The notes under the pieces are model-generated. The model was given only the letters and a program-made list of their open reading frames with translations. It was not told where the DNA came from and ran no database searches. The position numbers and the translations under genes were made by a program. Positions 14,858 through 23,364 of a stretch of DNA of 24,717 nt are shown in pieces. Position 1 is the stretch's first letter, and every line of letters starts with the position of its first letter. Source of the stretch: a virus; IMG/VR virus record IMGVR_UViG_3300044811_000008, positions 1 through 24,717 of that record. One strand, written 5' to 3'.

Positions 14858-15393
14858 CAGGCCGCCTTCTTCGCCCCACGCTTACCAGCCGCATTCTGGC
14901 TCCAGGGCGTGTCGCGGTTCATGCTGACCTGCGTCTCCGACACCGCCCGCCAACGTTCAAGCGCCTCCGCCCGCCGCCCCTCACGAACCCCGACCTTGCG
15001 TCGCTCCTCCCGCTCAGCCTCAGCCCGCCTGATGCGTTCGCGCATCCGCTCGACACGCACATCCTGCAAATCCATGCCTTGCAACTGCTCCAACAACTTG
15101 CCCGGGGGCTCCATCAACGCCCGGCCCTCCGAGTCCACGATCGGCGTCACCGACATCGGCGCGCCAGGATTCGCCCGGAGCAAGTGATACGCCCCCGGCA
15201 CCAGAGGTGTCCCGATGACCAGCCAGTCCGGGCCCTTGACCAGCCGCAAAAGCGGGTCAAGACGCTCGAGCTCCCGGTTCCATTTCGCGCACGTCGCATC
15301 CTCATGCGTCGCGTTACGAATCGCCTGAGCGAACTGGGCGGTGTTCTCTCGATGCTCCCGCTTGACCTTCGGCGGCACCCAAGCCCGGGCCAC
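14857..15393 (-). CDS. Conserved unknown protein of the head-tail module
   Basis: The protein has 178 residues. The N-terminal half has RELERLDPLLRLVKGPDWLV and GAYHLLRANPGAPMSVTPIV, a small compact part with one central strand pair. The second half is a long charged predicted coiled coil (about 110-150, VERMRERIRRAEAEREERRK) ending VSETQVSMNRDTPWSQ and a basic tail. I recognise it only as a type often found beside adaptor genes in actinobacterial phages; no function is known to me. GTG 15393 lies 2 bases past the upstream TAG, and its stop overlaps the adaptor start. Confidence 0.65.
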   Translation of the reverse strand: MARAWVPPKVKREHRENTAQFAQAIRNATHEDATCAKWNRELERLDPLLRLVKGPDWLVIGTPLVPGAYHLLRANPGAPMSVTPIVDSEGRALMEPPGKLLEQLQGMDLQDVRVERMRERIRRAEAEREERRKVGVREGRRAEALERWRAVSETQVSMNRDTPWSQNAAGKRGAKKAA

Positions 15394-15395
15394 GC

Positions 15396-15731
15396 CTAGA
15401 AGCCCTCGAAGCGGATGCGGCCCGAATACGCCGACAAGTCCGTCGCGTTCGCGACCTCCACCAGCTTGACCGGGGCGCCAGTCGTCGACTGATACGCCGT
15501 CAGCTTCCCTGCGGCGATGGAGTAGTGGACCAGGACGCCGTCGGTGCGGTCGGTCTTGACGAACGCGCCCTCCGGCAGCGCAGACGTGATCTTGTGAAGA
15601 CCAACATCGCTGGCCACCAGTGCCTCACCCCCGGTCGGGTAGGAGCTGGTCAGCGTGACGGTGCGATACCGCACCCGCTTGTTGGCGTTGGTGTAGTCGG
15701 CGTCAGCAATCTTTGCGAGCGTGACGGGCAT
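15396..15731 (-). CDS. Small beta-rich virion protein, possible capsid decoration
   Basis: The protein has 111 residues with no helix-rich part: KRVRYRTVTLTSSYPTGGEA, LVASDVGLHKITSALPEGAF and VLVHYSIAAGKLTAYQSTTG, ending LSAYSGRIRFEGF. The SYPTGGEAL and DVGL pattern followed by strand pairs is typical of small proteins encoded next to phage capsid genes and proposed to decorate the head. It is separated from the capsid gene by a strong hairpin, so its level may be set apart. GGGGG lies 7 bases before ATG 15731. Confidence 0.65.
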   Translation of the reverse strand: MPVTLAKIADADYTNANKRVRYRTVTLTSSYPTGGEALVASDVGLHKITSALPEGAFVKTDRTDGVLVHYSIAAGKLTAYQSTTGAPVKLVEVANATDLSAYSGRIRFEGF

Positions 15732-15780
15732 GACGTGTCCCCCTTAGAGACTCGGTTGAGTACCACCGTGGTGGTGAACG

Positions 15781-15807
15781 GGCGCCCCCACCCTGTGTGG
15801 GGGCGCC
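15781..15807 (-). terminator. Strong hairpin after the major capsid gene
   Basis: GGCGCCCCCAC (15781-15791) and GTGGGGGCGCC (15797-15807) form a perfect 11-bp, almost all-GC stem with a 5-base loop, 9 bases beyond the capsid stop. No T-tract follows on the minus strand. It may end part of the transcripts so that capsid RNA is in excess over downstream tail RNA, or it may protect the 3' end of the capsid message. Confidence 0.7.
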
Positions 15808-15816
15808 TTGCTGCGG

Positions 15817-17073
15817 TTAGGCAGTCAGGCCGGTGGCCGCTGCGCTCGTGTTGCGGCGACGGCAACCCACCTGCACCGGGTAGACCACGGCGTCCTTGAA
15901 CGTCGTGGTGTCCGCCTGCCAGCGGGTGCGGCCGCCGGACCCCTCGATGTCGCTCGCCCAGGTCGGGCCGCCCATCGCGCCCGTGATCCGCACGAAATCC
16001 GACAGGGTCAGGCAGTACCAGTCGCTGTCGAGCACGTCCGGGAACGCGTCGACGGTCATGCCGTTCCACTTGACCGTGTTGACGCTGCCGGCCGTCGCCT
16101 CGGTGTCACTTGAGAACCGCACCTGGTTTTGCAGCAGGCTGTAGAAGTTGGCCTGCTGCTTGAGGCCGGTCCACACATCGGTCTGCGGCTTGCCGGACTG
16201 CTGCATCACCGAGCGCTGCAACGTCAGCGCCAGGTCGAGACTGAACACCGTGGTCGTGGTGTCCCTGCTCGCGGCCTGCCAGAACTCCTCGCCGGCCGTT
16301 GCCGGGTTGATGCCACCGACCGCCCCGGACGTGTTGACGATGTTGCGAAGCCCGTTGATCTCGGAGTTCGCGGCCGTCGCACTGTTCGGGTTGGCGATGT
16401 ACACCGCATGGGTGTCTGCCGTCGTCGACACGGACGTGCCGATCGTGATCGTCGGGGTTGCCGCGACCGCCGAAATGGCGGACACGGTCGTCCCGGTAAC
16501 CACCACATCGGTATCGGCCGTGGTGCCAATGTCGATCAGCGACCCGACGCCCAGCCAACCGCGGACCAGGGCGTCATACCCGTACCGGGTGCCGGACGGT
16601 GACGCGCCCAGCACCACCGTGGTGCTTGACGACGTCGTGCCGCACAGCGCGACGATGCCGTCACCGTTCGTCATCAGCTGCCGGGTGCACTGGTGGCGGA
16701 CGTTCTCGACACCGTTCTCGATCTCGAGATCCTTCGCGGCAATGACCGACTGGGCGTTGTTGCCGCCCGCCTGCACCAGCGCAGACGTGTCGAGCGCCAC
16801 GCTCAGCCAGTGATAGACCAGGGTGTAGGTCGCCTGATCGACGCCCTGTGACCCTGCGGTGTTCAGCGAGCCGCCGCCGGCACCGACCGACGTGTAGCCG
16901 GCGAGGTTGCGGCTCTTGTGGATCGGCACCTGGGCCTGCTTGCCGATCATGGTTCCCTTCGTCGCTTCGATCCGTGCGAGCGGACCGTTGCCGGACTCGA
17001 ACTGGTTGACGAGCTGGTCGTCGGTCCAGCTCTCCTTGAGCACGCTCAACAGCGTGGTGGCGGTCTGAGCCAT
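15817..17073 (-). CDS. Major capsid protein (HK97-fold, putative)
   Basis: The protein has 418 residues. It has an N-terminal helical arm (ATTLLSVLKESWTDDQLVNQ), then GKQAQVPIHKSRNLAGYTSV and a long helix with the LEIENGVENVRHQCTRQLMT pattern. The middle (about 140-235) is Thr/Val/Ala-rich and may be a surface insertion domain. Late features include LQRSVMQQSGKPQTDVWTGL, VKWNGMTVDAFPDVLDSDWY and VRITGAMGGPTW, which match HK97-like capsid proteins. It follows the scaffold gene and ends at a strong hairpin. GAGG lies 5 bases before the ATG. Confidence 0.85.
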   Translation of the reverse strand: MAQTATTLLSVLKESWTDDQLVNQFESGNGPLARIEATKGTMIGKQAQVPIHKSRNLAGYTSVGAGGGSLNTAGSQGVDQATYTLVYHWLSVALDTSALVQAGGNNAQSVIAAKDLEIENGVENVRHQCTRQLMTNGDGIVALCGTTSSSTTVVLGASPSGTRYGYDALVRGWLGVGSLIDIGTTADTDVVVTGTTVSAISAVAATPTITIGTSVSTTADTHAVYIANPNSATAANSEINGLRNIVNTSGAVGGINPATAGEEFWQAASRDTTTTVFSLDLALTLQRSVMQQSGKPQTDVWTGLKQQANFYSLLQNQVRFSSDTEATAGSVNTVKWNGMTVDAFPDVLDSDWYCLTLSDFVRITGAMGGPTWASDIEGSGGRTRWQADTTTFKDAVVYPVQVGCRRRNTSAAATGLTA

Positions 17074-17114
17074 CGTTTCCTCTTTCTGTGTGGTTGACAG
17101 CCCAGACAGCTCGG

Positions 17115-17786
17115 TTAGGAGTCGTCTAGCTGCGCGAGCATGTGCGCGACTCGGCCCTCATGTGTGGCTCGGTCGGGCGTCTGGGTTCCGGCCGCCCCGT
17201 TGGGGGTGACTCGGTGGGTGGTGCGCTTGGTCTGCGCCCACTTCTGCTGGTCGGCCTCCCGGATCTTCTCCAGCACGCCATAGGCGTCACTGACCGGAGG
17301 GAGACCGTTCGCGCCCGCCGGCATCGTCAGTGCGATGCCGATGACCGCGTTCTGCTCCTCCTCCGACAAAGGAGCGCCGCGCTTCTCGCCGAGAGCAGTG
17401 AACGCGGAAGCAACATGGGCTTCGGCGACAGCGAGTTGCTGCTGCTGCTCGGACTGGGTCTGTGACTGCTTGAGAGCCTCAAGCTCCTGACGGAACTTGG
17501 TGAGCTCGGCAGCGGTCGGATCGTCGGGCAGTTCCGGGGTCTCGTCCTGAAGCTCGATGCCGCGCTTGGCAAGCAACTGCCGCAGCGCCTCATCGTCACT
17601 TTCAAGCCGTTCCCATTGCTGCTCGAGCTCGGCGCGCTTCTGGCTCTCCCTGGTTCCCCAGGACTGGGCCTCCTTGTAGCGCTCCTCCCAGTTGACCTGC
17701 TCCTGGGTCTCCTGCGTGGCGTCGGTCCCCGGTGCGGGGGTGTCGACGACTGCGGCCTCGTCGGCCGTCGTGGTCTCATCGCTCAT
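17115..17786 (-). CDS. Capsid scaffolding protein (putative)
   Basis: The protein has 223 residues. An acidic Thr/Glu-rich start leads to a long predicted coiled coil (about 30-125, including EERYKEAQSWGTRESQKRAE and AELTKFRQELEALKQSQTQS) and a C-terminal part ending in a basic TKRTTHRV segment and GRVAHMLAQLDDS. Acidic, helical, charged proteins directly before the capsid gene are scaffolds that shape the procapsid. The composition and place both fit; no protease domain is seen. AAAGG lies 7 bases before the ATG. Confidence 0.75.
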   Translation of the reverse strand: MSDETTTADEAAVVDTPAPGTDATQETQEQVNWEERYKEAQSWGTRESQKRAELEQQWERLESDDEALRQLLAKRGIELQDETPELPDDPTAAELTKFRQELEALKQSQTQSEQQQQLAVAEAHVASAFTALGEKRGAPLSEEEQNAVIGIALTMPAGANGLPPVSDAYGVLEKIREADQQKWAQTKRTTHRVTPNGAAGTQTPDRATHEGRVAHMLAQLDDS

Positions 17787-17880
17787 GCGAGAGCCTTTCT
17801 GTTGCGGCCAGTCCCGAAGGGTGTTGGCCTGGATGAACGCAAGGACCCGTTAGGGGTGTGTCTCGCGGTACTGCAAGCTG

Positions 17881-19887
17881 TTAGCGGGCGGCCGGAACCG
17901 TGGACGAGCCGGGAAGACTCGGCATGCCCTTGACCTGTGGCCGGGCGGCGTTCTGCGCGCCCTGAGCCATCGCGATCTGGTTCTGCTGCTCAAGCTGCTG
18001 CTGAGCGCGCTGCGTCTCAAGCTGCTGGATGCCAGACCAGACGAGGTTGCCGACCTCCTGGCCCTCGGGTGGCAGGCGCTCGAACTCGTCGGTTTTCATC
18101 CAGTCGCCGAACACGCTCTTCCACACCGCAAGGTTGTCGACCGGGGACGGCATGAACGACGGCGCCTGCTGCTGAGTGCCATCGGGCATCGTGTCCGTCC
18201 GGTCAGGCATCTGAAGGACGGAGCCGTCCTTGATCTTCTGGATGACGTTGTTCGCACGGCTGACATCGAGCCAGTAGGAGCGGGTCAGCCGGTCGATGTT
18301 GCCCGCCTGCAACGCGGCGATGGCGGCCTCGGGGTTCAGGAAGCCGGGGAAGTTCTGGTTGATCCACGTCAACTGCTGCTGAATGCCCGCCCTGGTGATC
18401 GGCGTCAAGCTCGCCGGCAGCACCCGGCAGGACACCTGGTCAAGGAGGTCGGCGCCCTGAAAGCCGGCGAGCGGCTCCCAATCCTCAAGCCCACGGACTT
18501 CCAGCAACCGCGGTTCGGTGTAATGCCGGGCCACCAACAGAAGGCAGTGACGCATCAGCCGTGAATGCCACTCCCCGAGGTCGCCAAGGAAGGATTGCCA
18601 GCGGTTCAGCGACTGCTCGATCCCGGACTCCAGTGTCGCGGCGGCAAGGTTGGGGGCCGGATCGACCTGCTGATCGGACGCGACGTTGCGCATGTCGTCA
18701 ACGGCGCGCTCAATGATCTGAAACAGCGACTGCGGCACCGCAGGCGGCTGTTCCCATTCGGGCTCCTTGCCGCTGATCGGCCGGTAGTAGCGCACCGCGC
18801 CCGGAACGTCGTCGGGGGTGCCGATCAGCGACCCGACCGGTGCTTTCATCTGCGGATTCAGACACCTGTTCTTCCACTCGACCAGCTTGTTGAACGCGTC
18901 CTGGATGGTGCGCTGAAAATCGACGAGCTGCCACGTCAAGCCAAGGTCGTTGTCGGTGTCAGCATCAACCTTGTAAACGAGACGATGTAGTAGCGGCTCG
19001 TCGAGGCTGGTGCCCTTGGCGTCCTGAAGCGGGTACGGGCCCCACCACGTTGGGCAGGATGGGTCGATCAATCGGTAGTCGACGATCGGCTTGCCGTTCG
19101 CGACGGTGATCGTCCGTCCGGACGGCCATTTCGGGCATGGCCGCTCGAAGTATTCGGTGACCATCACGAGGTTGTCGTTGCGGTCCCGGTCGGTCGGAAT
19201 GTCGCTCGCCGAGGCGTCAGCAACCAGCTTGACCGTCGGAATGAAGCCGGGGGTTTCCTTGACATCCTCGAGGGGCCTTGCGCGTTCGATGGCGTACCAG
19301 CGGGAGTCGTCGAAGTCGACGCCGGCCTCCCCGTAGGCCTGGTTGCCGTTGAGGACCAGGACTTTGATCTCGCCCTGACCAACCCACTCGTCTTGCCCGG
19401 TGTTCGGGTCGGTTGTTTGGAGGTACGGCCCGACGTTCGGATCGAAGTACGGCAACGCGTATCCGACGCCGCCCTGCCCGATCGCCAGCCGCGTTGTCTT
19501 CAGGGTTGCGGTGCGGAGCCGCCACTTGTCATAGCCGTACAGCGCGACCTTCTCGGCGAGGCTGGCGGCACCGATCGTCGTCGGATCGGTCGATGACGGC
19601 GTGATCTCGTAAGACGGGACGCGCTGTGTGGCGGCAGAGACCTTGGCGTCAACGATCGGGCCGATGTAGTTGTACTTGTTGCGCACCCGGTGGGGGGGCT
19701 TGCCGGTCCCGTTAACGCTCGTGACGGTCGACTGGAAGTTCAGGGCGCCTTTGCCGTCGAGATACCAGTAGGTATCGCCCCTTTCAAACCGCATGCACAA
19801 CCGGCGTTTGGCGGCGTAGCGCAGCATCTGTTTGCGGCCGCGTTCCATGCTCTGCTTGACATCGGTCGGAATGGTGGTGTCAGCCAA
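17881..19887 (-). CDS. Portal protein (P22-like)
   Basis: The protein has 668 residues, near the usual length of podovirus portals. It begins with a helical segment (DVKQSMERGRKQMLRYAAKR), then RYLW-type core parts: YNYIGPIVDAKVSAATQRVP, EYFERPCPKWPSGRTITVAN and a long stem helix WQLVDFQRTIQDAFNKLVEW with KNRCLNPQMKAP. The C-terminal 90 residues are Gln-rich with a predicted coiled coil (LETQRAQQQLEQQNQIAMAQ), like a portal barrel. Portals form the dodecameric DNA channel. The start is TTG 19887, overlapping the upstream stop by 8 bases; ATG codons in frame lie inside the first helix. Confidence 0.85.
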   Translation of the reverse strand: MADTTIPTDVKQSMERGRKQMLRYAAKRRLCMRFERGDTYWYLDGKGALNFQSTVTSVNGTGKPPHRVRNKYNYIGPIVDAKVSAATQRVPSYEITPSSTDPTTIGAASLAEKVALYGYDKWRLRTATLKTTRLAIGQGGVGYALPYFDPNVGPYLQTTDPNTGQDEWVGQGEIKVLVLNGNQAYGEAGVDFDDSRWYAIERARPLEDVKETPGFIPTVKLVADASASDIPTDRDRNDNLVMVTEYFERPCPKWPSGRTITVANGKPIVDYRLIDPSCPTWWGPYPLQDAKGTSLDEPLLHRLVYKVDADTDNDLGLTWQLVDFQRTIQDAFNKLVEWKNRCLNPQMKAPVGSLIGTPDDVPGAVRYYRPISGKEPEWEQPPAVPQSLFQIIERAVDDMRNVASDQQVDPAPNLAAATLESGIEQSLNRWQSFLGDLGEWHSRLMRHCLLLVARHYTEPRLLEVRGLEDWEPLAGFQGADLLDQVSCRVLPASLTPITRAGIQQQLTWINQNFPGFLNPEAAIAALQAGNIDRLTRSYWLDVSRANNVIQKIKDGSVLQMPDRTDTMPDGTQQQAPSFMPSPVDNLAVWKSVFGDWMKTDEFERLPPEGQEVGNLVWSGIQQLETQRAQQQLEQQNQIAMAQGAQNAARPQVKGMPSLPGSSTVPAAR

Positions 19888-20224
19888 TAGCGTTCTCGGC
19901 GGCCATCAGGTGCTCAGCAAGTTCGTCTTTGGTCATGTCCTCTCGGCCAGCCCAGAAGCCATCGTCGTCGTCGGGCAGCGCGGGTTGCGGCATCGACGGC
20001 AGCTCGGTTTGGATGGAGTGGTCGGTGACGGCCTGTTCGGGCGCTTGGATGCGCTGCGCCATATTCTGCACGAGCGCGATGAGGGCGGCGGTGTCGGGGC
20101 TGGGTGTGGCGCGCTCGGCGGCGTGGTGGGCAAGCAACTGGTCGATCCTGAATTCGTGATGGCGGATCGTGGCCAGCAGCGCGCCGAACGACGCGAGCAG
20201 GGCGATTAGAAGAGCGATCGTCAT
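19880..20224 (-). CDS. Small membrane protein of the packaging module
   Basis: The protein has 114 residues. A hydrophobic helix lies at the very start (about 2-20, TIALLIALLASFGALLATI), followed by a soluble part with TAALIALVQNMAQRIQAPEQ and an acidic DDDDGF stretch ending EHLMAAENAIG. No family is recognised. The ATG overlaps the upstream stop (ATGA), and the 3' end overlaps the portal start. A membrane protein between terminase and portal is unusual; a role at the membrane during assembly or at entry is only a guess. Confidence 0.65.
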   Translation of the reverse strand: MTIALLIALLASFGALLATIRHHEFRIDQLLAHHAAERATPSPDTAALIALVQNMAQRIQAPEQAVTDHSIQTELPSMPQPALPDDDDGFWAGREDMTKDELAEHLMAAENAIG

Positions 20225-20619
20225 GAGCCACGGAGCTGTAGAAGCACCTGAAGGATCGGAGTTGCGCCCGCTGCAATCGTTGCGTTCGTGACGACCGCGA
20301 TCGTAAATCCCGAGCCCGCCAACGCCGGCACGTTGAACGGCGTGCTATAGACAGGCGGCATCGCGTTCGCTGCTGGTGTCGTCACGACCGCCGTGTTCCC
20401 GCCGACCGTCGCGGCGACCGTCTGGTCGTACGCGAGGACCGCTCCGCCCGCGGCCGACATCCGCAACTGGCCGGCGTTCAACGCGTTGGCGAGCTTCCGG
20501 GGCGTCGAGTAGTCCGGCAGGATCGGGCCGTAGTCCGTCAGGCGCGAATGGCCAACGCCGTCGAGGCGCATGATCGCGGGAGATGCCGGGCCAGCCAAAC
20601 CATGAGTGACGCCAGGCAC
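20221..20619 (-). CDS. Unknown beta-rich protein of the packaging module
   Basis: The protein has 132 residues. A first part (about 12-60) contains SPAIMRLDGVGHSRLTDYGP and PRKLANALNAGQLRMSAAGG; the second part is beta-rich with VAATVGGNTAVVTTPAANAM and FTIAVVTNATIAAGATPILQ. No family is recognised. The start is GTG 20619, overlapping the upstream TAG (TAGTG). It is paired with another small beta protein upstream, suggesting both are virion or head-surface proteins. Confidence 0.6.
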   Translation of the reverse strand: MPGVTHGLAGPASPAIMRLDGVGHSRLTDYGPILPDYSTPRKLANALNAGQLRMSAAGGAVLAYDQTVAATVGGNTAVVTTPAANAMPPVYSTPFNVPALAGSGFTIAVVTNATIAAGATPILQVLLQLRGS

Positions 20620-20939
20620 TAGGCGAAGAACCAGCAGTCGATGGTTGCTGCGTTGATGACCCGCAACGCGGCGAGACTGTTGCCGTCATACTTCCATTCC
20701 GCGCTCGCCGCGATCGGGTAACCAACCGTCGCGGTCGGCGCAGTGCCGTCATCCCTGATACGGATCTGGGCAGTCGGCACCAGCAGCACCCGTGTCGCAC
20801 CAGCAGGCAGCACGCCGTTCGTGCACAACGACGCAAGGGTGGCTGCCGCAGTGGTGCTCGTGACCTGCTGATAGCCCTTGCTGTTGCTGTCGCTATCCAC
20901 CCGCAGCGGATTGGCGTCGGTTCCTGGAACGGGACTCAT
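20619..20939 (-). CDS. Conserved small phage protein, beta-sandwich-like
   Basis: The protein has 106 residues. The pattern LPAGATRVLLVPTAQIRIRDDGTAPTATVGYPI, read here as successive strands, followed by EWKYDGNSLAALRVINAA and a short aromatic end, is a form I know from many phages near head genes (RxDDGTxPTAxxGxPL, YDGxxLAALRxI). Its function is not known to me; a head-surface protein is likely. ATG 20939 overlaps the upstream TGA (ATGA). Confidence 0.65.
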   Translation of the reverse strand: MSPVPGTDANPLRVDSDSNSKGYQQVTSTTAAATLASLCTNGVLPAGATRVLLVPTAQIRIRDDGTAPTATVGYPIAASAEWKYDGNSLAALRVINAATIDCWFFA

Positions 20940-21292
20940 GCCGCAACCTCCTTCTTCGGCCGGCCGGTCTTCTTGCGCTCCACAAACCCGCGTGAGGCGA
21001 GGATGTCGATCGCCTCAAACCGGGCCTCCAGATCGTCGCGCTCCGTCGTGATCTTCTCGAGCTCGGCTTGCACAGCCGCGAGTTCGGTCGCAGCCTCGTG
21101 ATATTCGGCGCGGGACGGCAGGCCGATCAGGCGAGCCATCTCCTTGACCGCCTTGACACTCACGTAGACGTGGTTGTCAAAGCCGTCCATCTCTGACCCG
21201 GTATCGATGTAGCCGAGCTCGTCATGGCCGCTGATGAACGGGATGACGGCGCAACGGTGCGGCCGGATCGCCGCGACCTCGACCCACCTCAC
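20936..21292 (-). CDS. Small coiled-coil protein, unknown
   Basis: The protein has 118 residues. The first half holds IPFISGHDELGYIDTGSEMD and DNHVYVSVKAVKEMARLIGL; the second has a predicted coiled coil (YHEAATELAAVQAELEKITT, DDLEARFEAIDILAS) and ends in a basic KKTGRPKKEVAA, which could touch nucleic acid. The start is GTG 21292 in a GTGA overlap, with GGAGG 4 bases upstream. The frame is open to 21403, but that part lies inside the upstream gene. Confidence 0.6.
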   Translation of the reverse strand: MRWVEVAAIRPHRCAVIPFISGHDELGYIDTGSEMDGFDNHVYVSVKAVKEMARLIGLPSRAEYHEAATELAAVQAELEKITTERDDLEARFEAIDILASRGFVERKKTGRPKKEVAA

Positions 21293-21597
21293 CGGGCCTC
21301 CGCAGGCTTGAAGGCCAGCAGGCCGTCCTGGGCGTGACCGCTCAACGGCTGATAGACGATGCGTTGCTGATCGGTCACTTCGCGCTCCCGGCCGCACCCG
21401 CACAACGACTGGGAGTCGTCGACGAACCGGATGTAGACCTGTGACTTCTCGACGCCGGGCATGTCGCCCCCGGAGTCGGCGTAGGTGTGCTCCACGACCT
21501 GCCGGATCGCGGGGACCTGTTCCTGGCGGTAGCCGTCACACCGCGGGTCGGGGCAGTGCGCATAGCCGGTGATCTCTTGGTCGGTGACGCGCGGCAT
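21289..21597 (-). CDS. Small zinc-motif protein, unknown
   Basis: The protein has 102 residues. Two Cys pairs are present: CPDPRC (residues 15-20) and CGCG (66-69), which together can bind one zinc. Between them come RQEQVPAIRQVVEHTYADSG and VYIRFVDDSQSL. The start TDQEITGYAHCPDPRCDGYR and the end LSGHAQDGLLAF resemble a type of small protein common in actinobacterial phages near the terminase, of unknown role. ATG 21597 overlaps the upstream stop (TGATG). Confidence 0.65.
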   Translation of the reverse strand: MPRVTDQEITGYAHCPDPRCDGYRQEQVPAIRQVVEHTYADSGGDMPGVEKSQVYIRFVDDSQSLCGCGREREVTDQQRIVYQPLSGHAQDGLLAFKPAEAR

Positions 21598-21800
21598 CAG
21601 AACAGCTCCGCCGCGGCCTGGTTGACGCGCTTGGCGAGGCCGATCATGCCCTCGCGATCAAAGCTGCCTTTGATCGTCACGGTGCATGCCGAGTCGGTGT
21701 GCTTGTACGTCTCGACATTCTCCGGCGGCGGGCTTGGCTTGGAGGCCGGCTTTTGGGCCGGGGCCTTCTTGGCGGCGGGCTTGGTCTTGGTGGCTGCCAT
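21597..21800 (-). CDS. Small basic protein, unknown
   Basis: The protein has 67 residues. The first third is a Lys/Ala/Pro-rich tail (AATKTKPAAKKAPAQKPASK), likely disordered and able to bind nucleic acid; the rest is a small fold with DSACTVTIKGSFDREGMIGL and AKRVNQAAAELF. No family is recognised. ATG 21800 has AAGGG 6 bases upstream and is preferred over the GTG one codon earlier. It lies between the large terminase and the zinc-motif protein. Confidence 0.6.
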   Translation of the reverse strand: MAATKTKPAAKKAPAQKPASKPSPPPENVETYKHTDSACTVTIKGSFDREGMIGLAKRVNQAAAELF

Positions 21801-21820
21801 CACAGTCCCTTCGTTGATCT

Positions 21821-23335
21821 CTATGACATTGCCCCCATGGGGGGCGCCTCAGGTTCGCGACGCAACCACTCAGCAGGCGGCGCCATATTTAGGGCCGGGT
21901 CCCACCCAAGGTTGCGGGCGGGCGCCTCAAGCTCGGCAACATGGTCGTAGGGCCGGTACATCGCCAGATAGCGGAGGGCGTCGAGGCGATGGTCGTTCTG
22001 TTTGATCGGCTTGAACTCGCCGTCAGCGCGGTCCTCGGCGGCGTACTCGTCGGCCTCGTCGCGCAGACCGCGGCAGTCCTCGCTGATCCAGATGCGCTTG
22101 TGTTGAATCCTTGACCGGATCTGCTGGATGCCGGCCTCCACGTTGTTCTGGCCGTGCTCGCAATAGATCCCCAACCGGGCGAGGGCTCCCTCGACGGTCT
22201 CGGCATTGACAGCCGCCCGAGCCCTGGCGGCCGGGTCGATCACGAACGACACCTTGGCCTGCCCGACACCCCACTGCTTCAAGACACCAGCGATCTGCTT
22301 GGCGTAGTCATCCGGGGTGCCGTCCTGGATCAGCAGCTCGTCAAAGACGCTAAGCGTGTTGTCTGAGTCGAAGCCGCCGAAGACCAGGCCCGCGTTGCGG
22401 ATGCCCGGGTCGATTGACACGACGACATCCAGGCCCCGGACCGTCTCACCGCTCGGCGCCGGTACAACCCTGCGTTCGAAGTCGGTGTAGATCAGGCCGC
22501 CAACATCAACGAAGTCACCGAACTCGCGGGCCCGTCGCCACAAATCAGACGAGAGCGCGCCGAGAAAGCGTTCCTTGGCTGCCTCATCCAGCGTCGGGTT
22601 GTCATGAATCGAGCCCTTGATAACCGTGATGTCCGGGTGCTCACGCTTCTTGAAGATCTCGCGCCTGATCCAGCCCGTATTGGCCTTCAATGGCGTCATC
22701 GCGAACAGCTCATACCCCCCGAAATCCACCAGGCGGCCAAGGCACTCCTCCCTGATCTCAAGCGGCGGCGGCTCATCAAAGCCGACGACGTGGCCCTTCC
22801 AGCCACCGAACTTCGCAAGGTCCTGCTCATAGGTCATGAACTGAATCGACGACCCGTTCTTGAAATCCAGCCGGCGGTCCGGGGCGCCCTTGATCGCCTT
22901 ATCAAACGACCCGCCCCTCAACTGTGCTGGCGGGCACCACTGACGGAACGCCGGCAGAATCACGCTCTCGAGCAGCTGGAATGACGGGTTGACGATCCGG
23001 CACTGCGTGCCCCGAGGGGCAGTGTCCGCATCCCACCGCTTGAACGGCAGCAGCCACGGCGGCAGGCACTCCCGATCACAACACTCGATCAACAACCTGA
23101 CGGCTAGCGCCGTCGTCTTGCCAAACCGGTTGCCCGCGAACGCCGCCACCACCGGGGTACGGGCCTCAAAGAACGGGGCCTGCGCCACGTGCGGCTCAAA
23201 CGCCTGCAACGGATTGCCCTCAAGCAGCTCGTCAAGCGCCGCGAGCTCCCGCGCAAAATCCTTGTCATCAGCAAGCGCAGGATCAGCCCGCACCAACGCC
23301 CGCAGCCCAGCCACCCGCTCGCTGATCGTCGGCAC
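21821..23335 (-). CDS. terL: Terminase large subunit
   Basis: The protein has 504 residues. The ATPase half has a Walker A motif AGNRFGKT (67-74), a Walker B VVGFDEP (183-189) and a coupling motif FAMTPLK (211-217). The nuclease half has an RNase H-like fold with Asp309 (VSIDPGIRNAG), Asp367 (SFVIDPAARA) and Asp448/Asp452 (NDHRLDALRY). It is the motor that cuts and packs phage DNA through the portal. The start is GTG 23335 with AGGGG 6 bases upstream; it follows the small zinc/RHH protein by 29 bases. The sequence alone does not show whether packaging is by cos or headful. Confidence 0.92.
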   Translation of the reverse strand: MPTISERVAGLRALVRADPALADDKDFARELAALDELLEGNPLQAFEPHVAQAPFFEARTPVVAAFAGNRFGKTTALAVRLLIECCDRECLPPWLLPFKRWDADTAPRGTQCRIVNPSFQLLESVILPAFRQWCPPAQLRGGSFDKAIKGAPDRRLDFKNGSSIQFMTYEQDLAKFGGWKGHVVGFDEPPPLEIREECLGRLVDFGGYELFAMTPLKANTGWIRREIFKKREHPDITVIKGSIHDNPTLDEAAKERFLGALSSDLWRRAREFGDFVDVGGLIYTDFERRVVPAPSGETVRGLDVVVSIDPGIRNAGLVFGGFDSDNTLSVFDELLIQDGTPDDYAKQIAGVLKQWGVGQAKVSFVIDPAARARAAVNAETVEGALARLGIYCEHGQNNVEAGIQQIRSRIQHKRIWISEDCRGLRDEADEYAAEDRADGEFKPIKQNDHRLDALRYLAMYRPYDHVAELEAPARNLGWDPALNMAPPAEWLRREPEAPPMGAMS

Positions 23336-23364
23336 ACAGCACCCCTCTCAGGGCGCGCAGCCCC

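Noticed and set aside
15762-15775. ACCACC/GGTGGT dyad near the strong hairpin
   Set aside because: Only a 6-bp stem with a 2-base centre, and a similar string occurs inside the capsid gene, so chance is likely.
17091-17099. TTGACA on the plus strand between scaffold and capsid genes
   Set aside because: No suitable -10 box follows and it points against all nearby genes.
17806-17829. GGCCA/TGGCC hairpin with a UUCG-like loop between portal and scaffold genes
   Set aside because: The stem is broken by an internal loop, so I do not list it as a terminator.
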